A stretch of DNA of 33,894 nt from Planctomycetota bacterium (GTDB lineage: Bacteria; Planctomycetota; Planctomycetia; Planctomycetales; Planctomycetaceae): contig QWQG01000188.1 in NCBI GenBank assembly GCA_003670925.1, positions 1 through 33,894 of the forward strand, read 5' to 3'. How positions within the stretch are numbered: the stretch's first letter is position 1; each line of letters starts with the position of its first letter. The position numbers and the translations under genes were made by a program. The notes below the pieces were generated by a model. It was not told the DNA's origin, did no database searches, and saw only the letters and a list, made by a program, of their open reading frames with translations. This document shows positions 8,701 to 16,251 of this stretch, piece by piece.

Positions 8701-9756
8701 GCCAATGGCATGGTCGAAGGTAATCATCCGTTTCAGATCGCGTGGTTGGATGAAGCGCAACGCGAATCGATGATCTTCGCCATGCTTCAGCGGCCTGACT
8801 ATCAGCGAAATTCCCAGAGCCGCATGATCGTCTTTGAAGGTAACGTAGCCCCCTGCCTAGAACTCTGCAGCCCGCTCAACGCATGGCTTTCCCGAACACC
8901 GGATGCCACGCGACACTTTGTCGATACGCTGCCTGCATGGGTCGGCGAACCCGTAGCAATCGCCGCGCCGATCTGCCTCGAGTTTCGGCGATCGGGTGGT
9001 CAAAACATCTTGATTGTCGGGCAAGAAGGAGATCTGGCCGACACAATTTTGGCATCCACCATCGTGAGTTGGTCGGTTGATTCTGCCACGCCATCGCACG
9101 ACAGAACTTCGCAGTTCATATTACTGCACGATGGCCGAGATCGAGCTTCCGTTTCACGCTTTGCCGAAACGTTTACGCCAAACATCGCACGCCGATTTCG
9201 ACTTGCCGAAGCCAAAGAAGCTGATGCCGTCGTGTGCGATCTCTGGCAGCAGATCACAACGCGGGAAAGCGGTGGTGCTCCCCCTGACAGTCCGGAACTG
9301 ATTTTAGCGATCCGGAACATCGGACAATTTCGTTCGCTACGGCGGGATGAGGACGACTATGGCATGTCGGGGTTCGGGGCGGCCAAGGAAGCGACCCCTG
9401 CCACAATGTTGGGTGATCTAATTCGCAAGGGCCCGTTGGTGGGAATTCATGTTATCATTTGGTCCGACACCTTCAGCAACGCTATGCGTTGGTTGTCCAC
9501 GTCCCTGTTGCGTGAATTCGATAACCGCATTGCATTTCGTCTAAATCAGACGGATTCCGCCAGTCTCATTGATACGCCGGCGGCGGCCGCTCTTAGCCCC
9601 GGACGCGCGATTTTGTATCGTGATCAAACCGGAACCGCCGATCGTTTTCGCCCGTTCAACTGGCCTTCAAGTGAATGGCTAAATTCTCTCAGTGGCGAAC
9701 CTGATTCTCCCGAAGATCAGCCAGAATTCGACATTGATGAAATGACAATTGAGTGA
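5743..9756 (+). CDS. FtsK/SpoIIIE-type ATPase with coiled coil and two membrane segments
   Basis: The frame can start at TTG 5713. I prefer ATG 5743, preceded by GGTGAG at good spacing and by a promoter candidate. Residue numbers here count from the TTG. Residues about 15-215 are a charged coiled coil. Two membrane segments follow (about 234-250 and 271-294), then a second coiled coil to about 450. Three RecA-like modules come next. Module 1 (about 500-700) has no P-loop. Module 2 has a perfect Walker A, AGKTGSGKST (795-804), and Walker B, LLLLIDEF with D904 and E905. Module 3 (about 1095-1320) has a degenerate loop (VGQEGD). The order, with membrane pair before three serial ATPase modules, recalls EssC/EccC motors of type VII secretion. 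DNA-pumping FtsK proteins normally have one motor plus a gamma domain, which I do not see. A membrane motor moving DNA or protein is inferred; the substrate is unknown. No WXG100 partner is visible. Confidence 0.85.
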   Translation: MAPAAINLESQTLELERIRARCVSARDAVNSVRQRLAEVTDQESDLTAAIHSRHESEIRMQMERVSLTVRDRMIQSEHDLNSGREAISRSRERKLSELAAAFKEDSAIIRQKLQSELWVLQSVCDESNEDTPVREAERAHEIFQTQQAFAAQNLRDLDSRLQFTHQYLEHCHAGTDSTFPPVNVSIKGREASHTLAMEQCDLAMASAGAIDRQSLPQWICGLRIWGLTLLIFVVVAIVATHLRVDLREFLNPELRQLDWQWFGVSCLIGAATAVLLATVLFVLVQSRLRTGYEEMLQHVTNGRGAVEYWSQKSLQELKRGDAAANAWRAAMVQHREQHSAQLKTVADAQLHERTTAYHDQIARDEILSQTQFAAHDAESSRQQSAVENWRGHEISRIQTSLKSEHDQSLAALATRTATTRKSLYGAQASAILQWKAEITIARELARNCRDLVAAFPRWSQMRGSNWNVPTSLPAALPIGDLLVTLPVPPQGDSQAADANLCVELPALLNFPRDTSIVIEHDAAGREPALEFVRSILLRLLTSIMPGRVQFTLIDPVGLGQSFAALMHLADFDELLISNRIWTDATQIRDRLQKVTEHMESVFQTYLRSEFESIEDYNAAAGEVAEPYHFVVVAGFPAAFTEEAARHLTSILTSGPRCGVHAIVTWSPHQPIPRSFDINHLHECCTEFRVTDGHVVPHLAAPSSTEFEPLAPPDAADYVSLVRAVGEQSRDARRVEVSFRRIAPKSDAIWSQCSADGLDFPIGRAGAARLQFMRLGRGTSQHVLVAGKTGSGKSTLLHILITNLALYYSPDEIQFYLIDFKKGVEFRSYAAHKLPHARVVAIESDREFGLSVLERLDEILQERGELFRIRGAQDVPSFRRMFPAEHMPRLLLLIDEFQEFFTTEDRVSARAALLLDRLVRQGRAFGIHVILGSQTLGGAYSLARSTMGQVGVRIALQCSESDAHLILSEENPAARLLTRPGEAIYNDANGMVEGNHPFQIAWLDEAQRESMIFAMLQRPDYQRNSQSRMIVFEGNVAPCLELCSPLNAWLSRTPDATRHFVDTLPAWVGEPVAIAAPICLEFRRSGGQNILIVGQEGDLADTILASTIVSWSVDSATPSHDRTSQFILLHDGRDRASVSRFAETFTPNIARRFRLAEAKEADAVVCDLWQQITTRESGGAPPDSPELILAIRNIGQFRSLRRDEDDYGMSGFGAAKEATPATMLGDLIRKGPLVGIHVIIWSDTFSNAMRWLSTSLLREFDNRIAFRLNQTDSASLIDTPAAAALSPGRAILYRDQTGTADRFRPFNWPSSEWLNSLSGEPDSPEDQPEFDIDEMTIE

Positions 9757-9777
9757 CTACGGAATGCGGTGACTCAT

Positions 9778-10269
9778 TTATAAATAGGGCAGAAATCCGC
9801 ACAGCACATGTTTTCGGCTCTGTAGTTTCTCGATCAATTCATTGAGTTCCAGCATTTCCGGAATGAATTCACGGCGAATGGATGGGCCACCTTGTGGGAG
9901 TGAATTCCCGTGGGCATCCGGTTGGGCCGGAGCAGCATCATCGTCAGAATTCTTGCCGGGACTTATGTAGGTAGGATATGTAGGCGACGCGTCGTCTTGT
10001 ACGGTGTCCTGCCGTTGTCCTTGTGGCTGAGGTTTTTGCTGATTAGTCCAGCGGAAGTTCCAGACTAGCAATACCACGAAGCAGGCTGCCACGATGTTGC
10101 CTGTGACCCACGCCCGCTCCACCCAACGCCCGTACCTCACCTGTTGATGCACATTCAGCACCACACGTTCACGGAAGCCGGACGTCAATTCCGGCAACGT
10201 TCCTGCAGCTTGCAATAGATTGTGCTCTGGTAGAGATGGTTCCGGAATCTCCAGAAAGGAATCACTCAT
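9778..10269 (-). CDS. Single-pass membrane protein, possible anti-sigma partner of the ECF sigma factor
   Basis: The frame opens at 10278 (MTTMSDSF), but the second ATG at 10269 has GGAAG ten bases upstream and is the better start, giving 163 residues. An N-terminal cytoplasmic part of about 55 residues (RERVVLNVHQQVRYGRWVER) precedes one membrane segment (GNIVAACFVVLLVW). A Gln/Pro/Asp-rich linker and a short C-terminal helix (EMLELNELIEKLQ) follow. The gene starts 65 bp after the sigma factor on the same strand, the normal position for an anti-sigma factor. There is no HxxxCxxC zinc motif of the usual ZAS domain, so the anti-sigma role rests on context and topology only. Its 3' end converges on the FtsK-like gene with a 21-bp gap. 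Confidence 0.65.
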   Translation of the reverse strand: MSDSFLEIPEPSLPEHNLLQAAGTLPELTSGFRERVVLNVHQQVRYGRWVERAWVTGNIVAACFVVLLVWNFRWTNQQKPQPQGQRQDTVQDDASPTYPTYISPGKNSDDDAAPAQPDAHGNSLPQGGPSIRREFIPEMLELNELIEKLQSRKHVLCGFLPYL

Positions 10270-10334
10270 AGTTGTCATACTTCCAGTTCAAAAAACGGCA
10301 AGACCAATCGGAGGTAGGATTTTTTTCGGGCGCA

Positions 10335-10892
10335 CTATCGAACAAGTGGTTCAAGGCTTCTTTGAAGTTTTTCCATAGCATATCGATATCGGCTGGCTAC
10401 GGTGTTCTGAGACAATCCAAGGGCTTCGGCAATTTCTGCAAACGTCAATTCTTCCCAGTGCTTAAGAATGACAACTTGATATTGATTCTTGGGAAGAGTC
10501 TTCAGCATTCGCCGTACGATGTCAGCTGTTTCTTCGTGGACAATTTGTGATGCCACACTTTGTTCGCCGGAACCGCGTTCGGTAACTTCCAGCCCTGTCC
10601 CTTTCCGCTTCTGAATAATCCGCAATGCTTCATTCCGCACGGATCGGATCAGATACGGCCACGGAGCGTTGGCTTTAGCCAACAGCCGTGGCTTAAATGC
10701 AATCCGTGCGAAAGCCCCTTGCAACGCATCCTCCGCATCAAACTGGTTTCCCGTAATTGTGATGGCAAACCGCACTAATCGCTGAGCGACCAAGTCAAAT
10801 ATCTCCGTCAGCGCACGCTCGGGTTGCTGCGTCAGCCGGTTGACGCAGGACTGAAAGTTTGCCTGAAAGTCAGTTGTTTGGTTTAAGCTCAC
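10335..10892 (-). CDS. ECF-type RNA polymerase sigma factor
   Basis: This 185-residue protein has the two ECF regions. Sigma-2 is at about 28-90 (FAITITGNQFDAEDALQGAF, then PWPYLIRSVRNEALRI). Sigma-4 is at about 125-180 (LPKNQYQVVILKHWEELTF, then the helix-turn-helix EIAEALGLSQNTVASRYRYA). Together they direct core polymerase to a subset of promoters. The start is GTG with only a weak ribosome binding site; no better in-frame start keeps region 2 intact. It is followed by a membrane protein gene, suggesting control by membrane sequestration, and is divergent from asd. The target promoters cannot be read from the window. Confidence 0.9.
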   Translation of the reverse strand: MSLNQTTDFQANFQSCVNRLTQQPERALTEIFDLVAQRLVRFAITITGNQFDAEDALQGAFARIAFKPRLLAKANAPWPYLIRSVRNEALRIIQKRKGTGLEVTERGSGEQSVASQIVHEETADIVRRMLKTLPKNQYQVVILKHWEELTFAEIAEALGLSQNTVASRYRYAMEKLQRSLEPLVR

Positions 10893-11055
10893 GTTATTAC
10901 CAAAAGTCGTTCTAGCCGTAAGTTTGTCTGCCGGATCTGGAAATTCTCAGTGAGAACGATATTTTTCCGAGCTCCAAATGGGCATTGTGGACTTTAAAAC
11001 TGCAAGTGGCGGGCGGTTCGCAATGATCAATTCACTTAATTGAAAGGAATTCTCT

Positions 11056-12069
11056 GTGTTTAACACCGTGGCCGTGGCTGGCGCGACTGGTGCCGTCGGG
11101 CGAATTATCCTGCAATTGCTGGTTGAACGTAAGTTCCCTGCAAAGCATTTTCGCTTCCTTGCCTCCGCCCGGAGCGCCGGACAGATGATCGATTTCGCTG
11201 GTAAACCGGTAATAGTGGAGGAGTTAACCCATGACTGCTTTCAGGGTATCGATCTGCTCATTGGCAGCACTCCGGATGAAACGGCCGCCGAATTTTTCCC
11301 GGCCGCCATCAAAGCCGGTTGCAAGGTGATTGACGAATCCGGCTACTGGCGGATGAATCCAGAAGTCGCTCTTGTTGTGCCAGAAATTAATCCGCAGGCA
11401 GCACTGAATGCGAAAGGAATCATCTCCAGTCCCAACTGTTCCACCACACAAATGGTCCTTGCTCTCAAACCTCTCCATGATGCTGCCAGAGTTCGCCGCG
11501 TCGTCGTAAGTACCTACCAAGCCCCCAGTGGAGCAGGATTACAAGGTACAGCTGATCTGCTCGCTGGTAGTCGCGCTGTGCTGGAGAACACCGACTATCA
11601 GTACAAAGTCTTTAAGCATCCGATCGCCTTCAACGCCATTCCTCAGATCGGCAGTTTCAAGGCAAATGGCTACACCAGCGAAGAATTGAAAATGGTCTAT
11701 GAGACTCGTAAAATTCTCGGCGACCAGTCGATTCAGGTTTGTGCCACATGCATTCGCATCCCGGTTACCAATTGCCACAGCGAAACCGTGAATGTGGAAA
11801 CCGAACGACCAATCTCCCCCGAAGAAGCACGCACCCTCTTTACCGCAACGCGTGGGATCACAGTGCTAGACAACATTGAATTGGGGCATTACCCCATGCC
11901 TTCCAATTGCGATGGAAGTGATCAAGTGTTCATTGGTCGAATCCGCAAGGATATCTCGCACCCGAACTGCATTACGTTCTGGTGCGTGTCAGACAACCTC
12001 CGTAAAGGTGCCGCGACCAATGCGGTTCAGATCGCTGAATTATTGGCAAGACATCAGCCGAGAAAGTAA
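11056..12069 (+). CDS. asd: Aspartate-semialdehyde dehydrogenase
   Basis: Asd reduces beta-aspartyl phosphate to aspartate semialdehyde with NADPH, the branch-point step toward lysine/diaminopimelate, threonine and methionine. The 337-residue protein has the N-terminal NADP-binding loop AVAGATGAVGR (residues 6-16). The catalytic cysteine C128 lies in SSPNCSTTQM, and RIPVTNCHSE contains the probable catalytic histidine H241. Length is normal. The start is GTG at 11056 with AAAGGAA seven bases upstream. Diaminopimelate use fits peptidoglycan-containing planctomycetes. The gene is divergent from the ECF sigma operon and 250 bp ahead of feoA, with no metabolic partner adjacent. Confidence 0.95.
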   Translation: MFNTVAVAGATGAVGRIILQLLVERKFPAKHFRFLASARSAGQMIDFAGKPVIVEELTHDCFQGIDLLIGSTPDETAAEFFPAAIKAGCKVIDESGYWRMNPEVALVVPEINPQAALNAKGIISSPNCSTTQMVLALKPLHDAARVRRVVVSTYQAPSGAGLQGTADLLAGSRAVLENTDYQYKVFKHPIAFNAIPQIGSFKANGYTSEELKMVYETRKILGDQSIQVCATCIRIPVTNCHSETVNVETERPISPEEARTLFTATRGITVLDNIELGHYPMPSNCDGSDQVFIGRIRKDISHPNCITFWCVSDNLRKGAATNAVQIAELLARHQPRK

Positions 12070-12163
12070 TTTAGCAATCTGGCCCGAAAGCAACAAAAGA
12101 CGAGCCGCGTTTTTCAACAACAAAAATTCGGTAAAATCTAGGGGAATTCAGGGCAAAGCCTGT

Positions 12164-12177
12164 GGCCTTACGAGGCC
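12164..12177. other. Short perfect hairpin downstream of asd
   Basis: GGCCT and AGGCC flank a TACG loop, forming a perfect 5-bp GC-rich stem about 95 bp after the asd stop. No T tract follows, so it is not a standard terminator. Confidence 0.25.
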
Positions 12178-12203
12178 GAACTGGGATATCCTGTGATACT
12201 AGG

Positions 12204-12218
12204 TGAGATTGAGTCTCA
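12204..12218. promoter_or_regulatory. Candidate Fur box upstream of feoAB
   Basis: TGAGATTGAGTCTCA is a 7-1-7 inverted repeat. It matches the commonly drawn Fur operator TGAGAATnATTCTCA at 12 of 14 defined positions. It sits about 100 bp upstream of the feoA start and lies within a perfect 6-bp hairpin, GTGAGA/TCTCAC. Fur-Fe(II) repression of ferrous iron uptake is well established in many bacteria, so the position agrees with the match. No clear -10/-35 pair around it can be named with confidence, and planctomycete Fur specificity is not known to me. Confidence 0.5.
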
Positions 12219-12319
12219 CTTGCGACATGCCTTTGGCGTACCATCAATGATCTGGGTTTGAGTGCATTGGTTCGTTTGCGGACCTTGTTTCTCCCGTTTT
12301 TTGAGCTGGCGGTGGTCTT

Positions 12320-12613
12320 GTGAATACAATGCGATTGGCTGATTTGACTCCTGGCGCATCTGCGATTGTGACAGCAATTTCGGGGGCAAGTCGGGTTGCT
12401 TCACGGCTTATGGAAATGGGATTCGTACCGGGGGCTGTTGTGCACGTATTGCGGAGGGCTCCATTTGGAGGGCCGATTCAGTATCGTTTACACAGTGTGT
12501 CCATCTCGATGCGCGTTGCTGAGGCGGCGTGCATTTCCGTGACGAGCGATGCGGCTTTGTCTGAACCTTTGGCGACGGCAGCTGTCCCTACGCTTCAGGT
12601 AGCCTCCATTTGA
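12320..12613 (+). CDS. feoA: FeoA family ferrous iron transport accessory protein
   Basis: This 97-residue protein has the FeoA SH3-like fold signature: LADLTPGASAIVTAI, then RLMEMGFVPGAVVHVLRRAP and a C-terminal ISMRVAEAACISV strand. FeoA is a small cytoplasmic partner of FeoB required for full Fe(II) uptake. The start is GTG with GGTGG four bases upstream; an ATG three codons later is an alternative. feoB follows 62 bp downstream, the usual order, so the two are probably one transcript. The stretch after about residue 82 (SEPLATAAVPTLQ) is a non-conserved tail. Confidence 0.92.
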   Translation: MNTMRLADLTPGASAIVTAISGASRVASRLMEMGFVPGAVVHVLRRAPFGGPIQYRLHSVSISMRVAEAACISVTSDAALSEPLATAAVPTLQVASI

Positions 12614-12675
12614 TCGACGGAGTCGAGCGACGTGAATCTTCAGGTTAATCGAAATCACCTCCCATTTTCGACGTT

Positions 12676-14970
12676 TTGTATTATCGAGGACGCCTACCTG
12701 CATTTGCGCTTCGCGGTATCACCGTGACCGGATCTTCAGCATCAATTCGCGGCGCTAGTTTGCGTCCGGCAAGAGTCGCCCTAATCGGCAATCCCAATAC
12801 GGGAAAAAGTACGCTCTTTAACGCCTTGTCTGGCATGCGTGTCCGGACCGGAAATTACCCTGGCGTCACCGTTGAAAAACGAGTCGGCCGCACCCAATGG
12901 TCCGGGCGCAACATCGAGCTCATTGATCTGCCGGGAACCTATAGCTTATCTCCGAAGTCGCCCGATGAAATGGTCGCCGTTCAGGTGTTGACGGGATGTT
13001 GTGATGAGCCGAAACCGGATCTGATCGTATGTATCTGTAATGCATCAGCCTTGGAGCGGAATCTGTATCTGGCAAGTCAGGTGCTGGAAGTTGATTGTCC
13101 CGTGATTCTCTGCCTGAACATGTGGGACGCAGCCGTTCATGCTGGAATTCAGATTGATACAGAATCTCTAAGTCGCGAACTAGGCGTGCGTGTCGTGGCA
13201 ACATCGGCCACTCTGCGAGCAGGGATGAGCGAACTGAAGGCGGCCGTTGTGGAATCGCTGGCTGCGTCAGAGGCGGTTGCCGAAAGTACGTCGCTGCAAA
13301 CTCATCCCAATCCCACGCGGATTCTCTCGGGCCCAGTGTCAACAGAGATCGACCGACTCGAAGAATTGCTGTCTACCCTCGGAATCCCAGCGGCGAGGCG
13401 TTCTCCATTCCTCGTGACTCGAAGTCTGCTTGATCCTGCCGGCTCGGTGGAATGCCTGCTGACACACGAGGCGGGACCAGCATACCGCGAAGCGCTTGAA
13501 GAGTCGCGAAAACTCCTTGCCGCAGGAGGTGATGAGATCCCTGGCGTCGAAGCGCGACAACGCTACCGATACATTAGCCATTTATTGTCACGTGTGCAGA
13601 CGCGATCTCGGGCACCATCAGCGTCGCTCACTGACCGCATTGACGCCGTTTTAACGCATCGCGTCTTTGGATCTCTGATCTGTCTGGCAATTCTGATGTT
13701 TGTCTTTTCGACGATCTACTGGTTTTCACAGCCGGTCAGCGAAGGCGTGGAAGGGATATTAGGCTGGATCAGTTCGCAGATCACGCACTCCATGGCACCG
13801 GGACCACTGCGGAGCCTCCTGACAGAGGGAATCGTGGCAGGCGTGGGATCAGTGCTTGTCTTCCTGCCGCAAATCTGTCTCCTGTTCCTGTTTATCGGCC
13901 TCCTAGAAGACTGCGGCTATATGGCCCGGGCGGCGTTTATGATGGACCGGCTGATGGGACTACTTGGGCTGAGCGGTCGCTCTTTTCTGCCACTCATGTC
14001 TTCGTTTGCTTGCGCGGTTCCAGGAGTTATGGCCACGCGGGTGATCGATGATCGGCGAGACCGATTCGTGACAATTTTAATTGCGCCGCTAATGAGCTGT
14101 TCGGCTCGTCTGCCAGTGTATGTGCTGATGATTGGTGCGTTCATTCCGGACACGCATTTGCTCGGCGGTTGGCTTCCACTGCGGGCAGTTGTCTTATTTG
14201 CCATGAGCACCTTGGGATTGTTCGTCGCGATTCCTGTTGCCCTAATTTTGCGAAATACGTTGCTAAGTGGCGAAGCGTCTCCGTTCTTACTGGAGTTACC
14301 GGATTACCACCTGCCGTCGATCCGCGTCGTGTTGCTGCGGGTCTGGGAGAGTGGCATGTCGTTTGTTGTCCGCGCTGGAACATTGATCTTTGCCACAAGC
14401 GTCTTGGTGTGGGCCGCGGGTTCGTTTCCTGGCAATCATGCGCAACAATATGCGTTGACCTCTCAAATTGAAACATTGCAGGCAAAAGACGAAGAAATCA
14501 ACGAGGCCGAGATGGCAGCACTTTCGGCAAAGTTGAATCTGCAAAATTCACAGCTTCTGGAACAAAGCCTGTTGGGACAAACGGGGGTCGCGATCGAGCC
14601 ACTTGTCAAACCGCTCGGTTGGGATTGGCGGATCGGGGTAGGAGTCATTGCTTCATTTCCGGCGCGCGAAGTGGTGATCGCGACGATGGGGACAATTTAC
14701 AGTCTCGGCGGCGATGTGGACGCAGAAAATAACGGACTCCGCGACACGCTCAAGGACGCCACATGGCCTGATGGAACGCCCGTATTTTCGATTCCCGTCG
14801 CGATCTCAATTATGGTCTTCTTTGCACTTTGTGCGCAGTGTGTCTCCACGTTGATGGTCATCCGCCGTGAAACAAACAGTTGGCGTTGGCCAGTGTTTTC
14901 CTTCGTATATATGACGGTTCTGGCCTACATCGGCGCGTTTCTGTCGTACCAGATCGGAATGCGGCTCTAA
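12676..14970 (+). CDS. feoB: Ferrous iron transporter B (GTPase-coupled permease)
   Basis: FeoB imports Fe(II) across the inner membrane. The 764-residue frame has an N-terminal G domain with G1 GNPNTGKST (residues 38-46), G2 region NYPGVTVEK, G3 DLPGTYSL and G4-like LNMWD. A helical GDI-like region follows, then the permease with both conserved Gate motifs: SFLPLMSSFACAVPGVMATR and, later, IGVGVIASFPAREVV. An acidic, helical insertion (QAKDEEINEAEMAALSAKL) sits between the last membrane clusters. The start is unsure. TTG 12676 lacks a ribosome binding site, and GTG 12724 (residue 17) would remove a poorly conserved leader; neither affects the G domain. It lies 62 bp after feoA. All key motifs are intact. 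Confidence 0.95.
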   Translation: MYYRGRLPAFALRGITVTGSSASIRGASLRPARVALIGNPNTGKSTLFNALSGMRVRTGNYPGVTVEKRVGRTQWSGRNIELIDLPGTYSLSPKSPDEMVAVQVLTGCCDEPKPDLIVCICNASALERNLYLASQVLEVDCPVILCLNMWDAAVHAGIQIDTESLSRELGVRVVATSATLRAGMSELKAAVVESLAASEAVAESTSLQTHPNPTRILSGPVSTEIDRLEELLSTLGIPAARRSPFLVTRSLLDPAGSVECLLTHEAGPAYREALEESRKLLAAGGDEIPGVEARQRYRYISHLLSRVQTRSRAPSASLTDRIDAVLTHRVFGSLICLAILMFVFSTIYWFSQPVSEGVEGILGWISSQITHSMAPGPLRSLLTEGIVAGVGSVLVFLPQICLLFLFIGLLEDCGYMARAAFMMDRLMGLLGLSGRSFLPLMSSFACAVPGVMATRVIDDRRDRFVTILIAPLMSCSARLPVYVLMIGAFIPDTHLLGGWLPLRAVVLFAMSTLGLFVAIPVALILRNTLLSGEASPFLLELPDYHLPSIRVVLLRVWESGMSFVVRAGTLIFATSVLVWAAGSFPGNHAQQYALTSQIETLQAKDEEINEAEMAALSAKLNLQNSQLLEQSLLGQTGVAIEPLVKPLGWDWRIGVGVIASFPAREVVIATMGTIYSLGGDVDAENNGLRDTLKDATWPDGTPVFSIPVAISIMVFFALCAQCVSTLMVIRRETNSWRWPVFSFVYMTVLAYIGAFLSYQIGMRL

Positions 14971-14977
14971 GAAAAGT

Positions 14978-15013
14978 TCCCACAAGATTTCTGGGATCGA
15001 TAGCTGTGTGGGA
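14978..15013 (+). terminator. Weak inverted repeat after feoB
   Basis: TCCCACA (14978-14984) pairs exactly with TGTGGGA (15007-15013) across a 22-base loop, a few bases past the feoB stop. There is no T tract, so if it ends the transcript it would not be by the classical intrinsic route. Confidence 0.2.
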
Positions 15014-15143
15014 GCTCAAACGACTCTAACACACTTTTTGAGTGACCACTTTTCTTTCAGGAACTGCAAGGCGATTGTTGTGGACATTCCCCGGCATGCG
15101 CCGATGTGCGACTTCCGACGCGTGCCACACTGCGTGAATGGAA

Positions 15144-16061
15144 CTAACTCTTACCCTTGCGATACTGCTTACTGGCCTGCGCCAGAAAATTCCGTTCACG
15201 CGAGGTTAGACTGGCTTCGCCCTCACGGCTGATCTTTTCCAAGATATCATCAACTTGTGACGTCAAATTTGATTCAGGTTCAGCTGCTGCTGTAAAGACT
15301 CGCAAATGTCCACGGCGCCGGCGTAACGCAATTCGTCTGGCAAATTGGTCCCACCAACGCGTGATGCCCATGTTCCAGCGAAAGTACAGGAAACCAAAAA
15401 TCAGTCCGCCAATGTGCGCAGAATTCGCAACTTGAGACGCTGTCTGACGATTCTGAAGTGCTTCCGCCACTTGCTGAATCATCGGATAAGTATCGATCGC
15501 CACAAATCCGGCGAGCAACCACCGGAACTCAATCGGGATCACGCCCATCAGCAAAACTTTTTGCCGCGGATAGTGAAGGGCAACCACACAAAAGACGGCC
15601 ATTGTGGCACCAGACGCTCCGATCACCTGCGCACTGATACCGACGAGGCGGTAAAATGCTAGGGAGCACATACCTGCGAAGACTGCGGCCACCAGATAGA
15701 ACCACAGGAACTCTCGATCACCCAACAACTGCCTTAGCACGCCCCCGATGGAATAGAGCACCATCATATTGAAGACGATGTGCAGCAAATTACTTTGGTC
15801 GTGACAAAACGCGTAAGTCAACAGTCGCCAAATTTGCCCGCGAGTCATGACGTCTTCGAAGTTGAGTGCTAGCCAACCCTGTACAAGAGACGGCGCAGCT
15901 CCCGGTTGGGCAATGGAGGTTTTGGTCATGAGTTGCAGGATAAAGACGGCAACCGTCACCACCACCAGAATTACGGTCATTGGTTTTGACGAAGGTCCGC
16001 GGAACCTACCAGCCGTATCATCGTACTCATCACGCAGATATTGTCTGTTTTCAATTCCCAT
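15144..16061 (-). CDS. Rhomboid family intramembrane serine protease
   Basis: Rhomboids cut membrane proteins within the bilayer. The frame opens at 16157, but the first 32 residues look non-coding in character. I prefer the ATG at 16061 (MGIENRQYL), giving about 305 residues; neither start has a strong ribosome binding site. Residue numbers here are from 16157. Six to seven membrane segments lie between about 61 and 260. The catalytic pair is S182 in IGASGATMAVF and H248 in SAHIGGLIFGF, and the H126/N130 pair of the oxyanion region (LLHIVFNMM) is present, so an active protease is expected. A charged cytoplasmic tail of about 75 residues (RRRRGHLRVF, then TSRERNFLAQASKQYRKGK) resembles the C-terminus of many planctomycete rhomboids. 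The substrate is unknown. The gene converges with feoB. Confidence 0.9.
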   Translation of the reverse strand: MGIENRQYLRDEYDDTAGRFRGPSSKPMTVILVVVTVAVFILQLMTKTSIAQPGAAPSLVQGWLALNFEDVMTRGQIWRLLTYAFCHDQSNLLHIVFNMMVLYSIGGVLRQLLGDREFLWFYLVAAVFAGMCSLAFYRLVGISAQVIGASGATMAVFCVVALHYPRQKVLLMGVIPIEFRWLLAGFVAIDTYPMIQQVAEALQNRQTASQVANSAHIGGLIFGFLYFRWNMGITRWWDQFARRIALRRRRGHLRVFTAAAEPESNLTSQVDDILEKISREGEASLTSRERNFLAQASKQYRKGKS

Positions 16062-16251
16062 CGGTACGACTTTATAATCCCTGCCTGCGTCCATTGCCGC
16101 AGAATATTTGGTGAATCGGTAGCAGTAGTTGTGTTGCCGAAGTGCAACCTCGGGCAAAGTGTAGCTCCTGAATTGGAAACCGTCGACTTGAATTCTGCGG
16201 TCTCACAGAATGAATCGAGGTCAGCGGAGGGCCTTCCGCTTGCGAGAAAGG

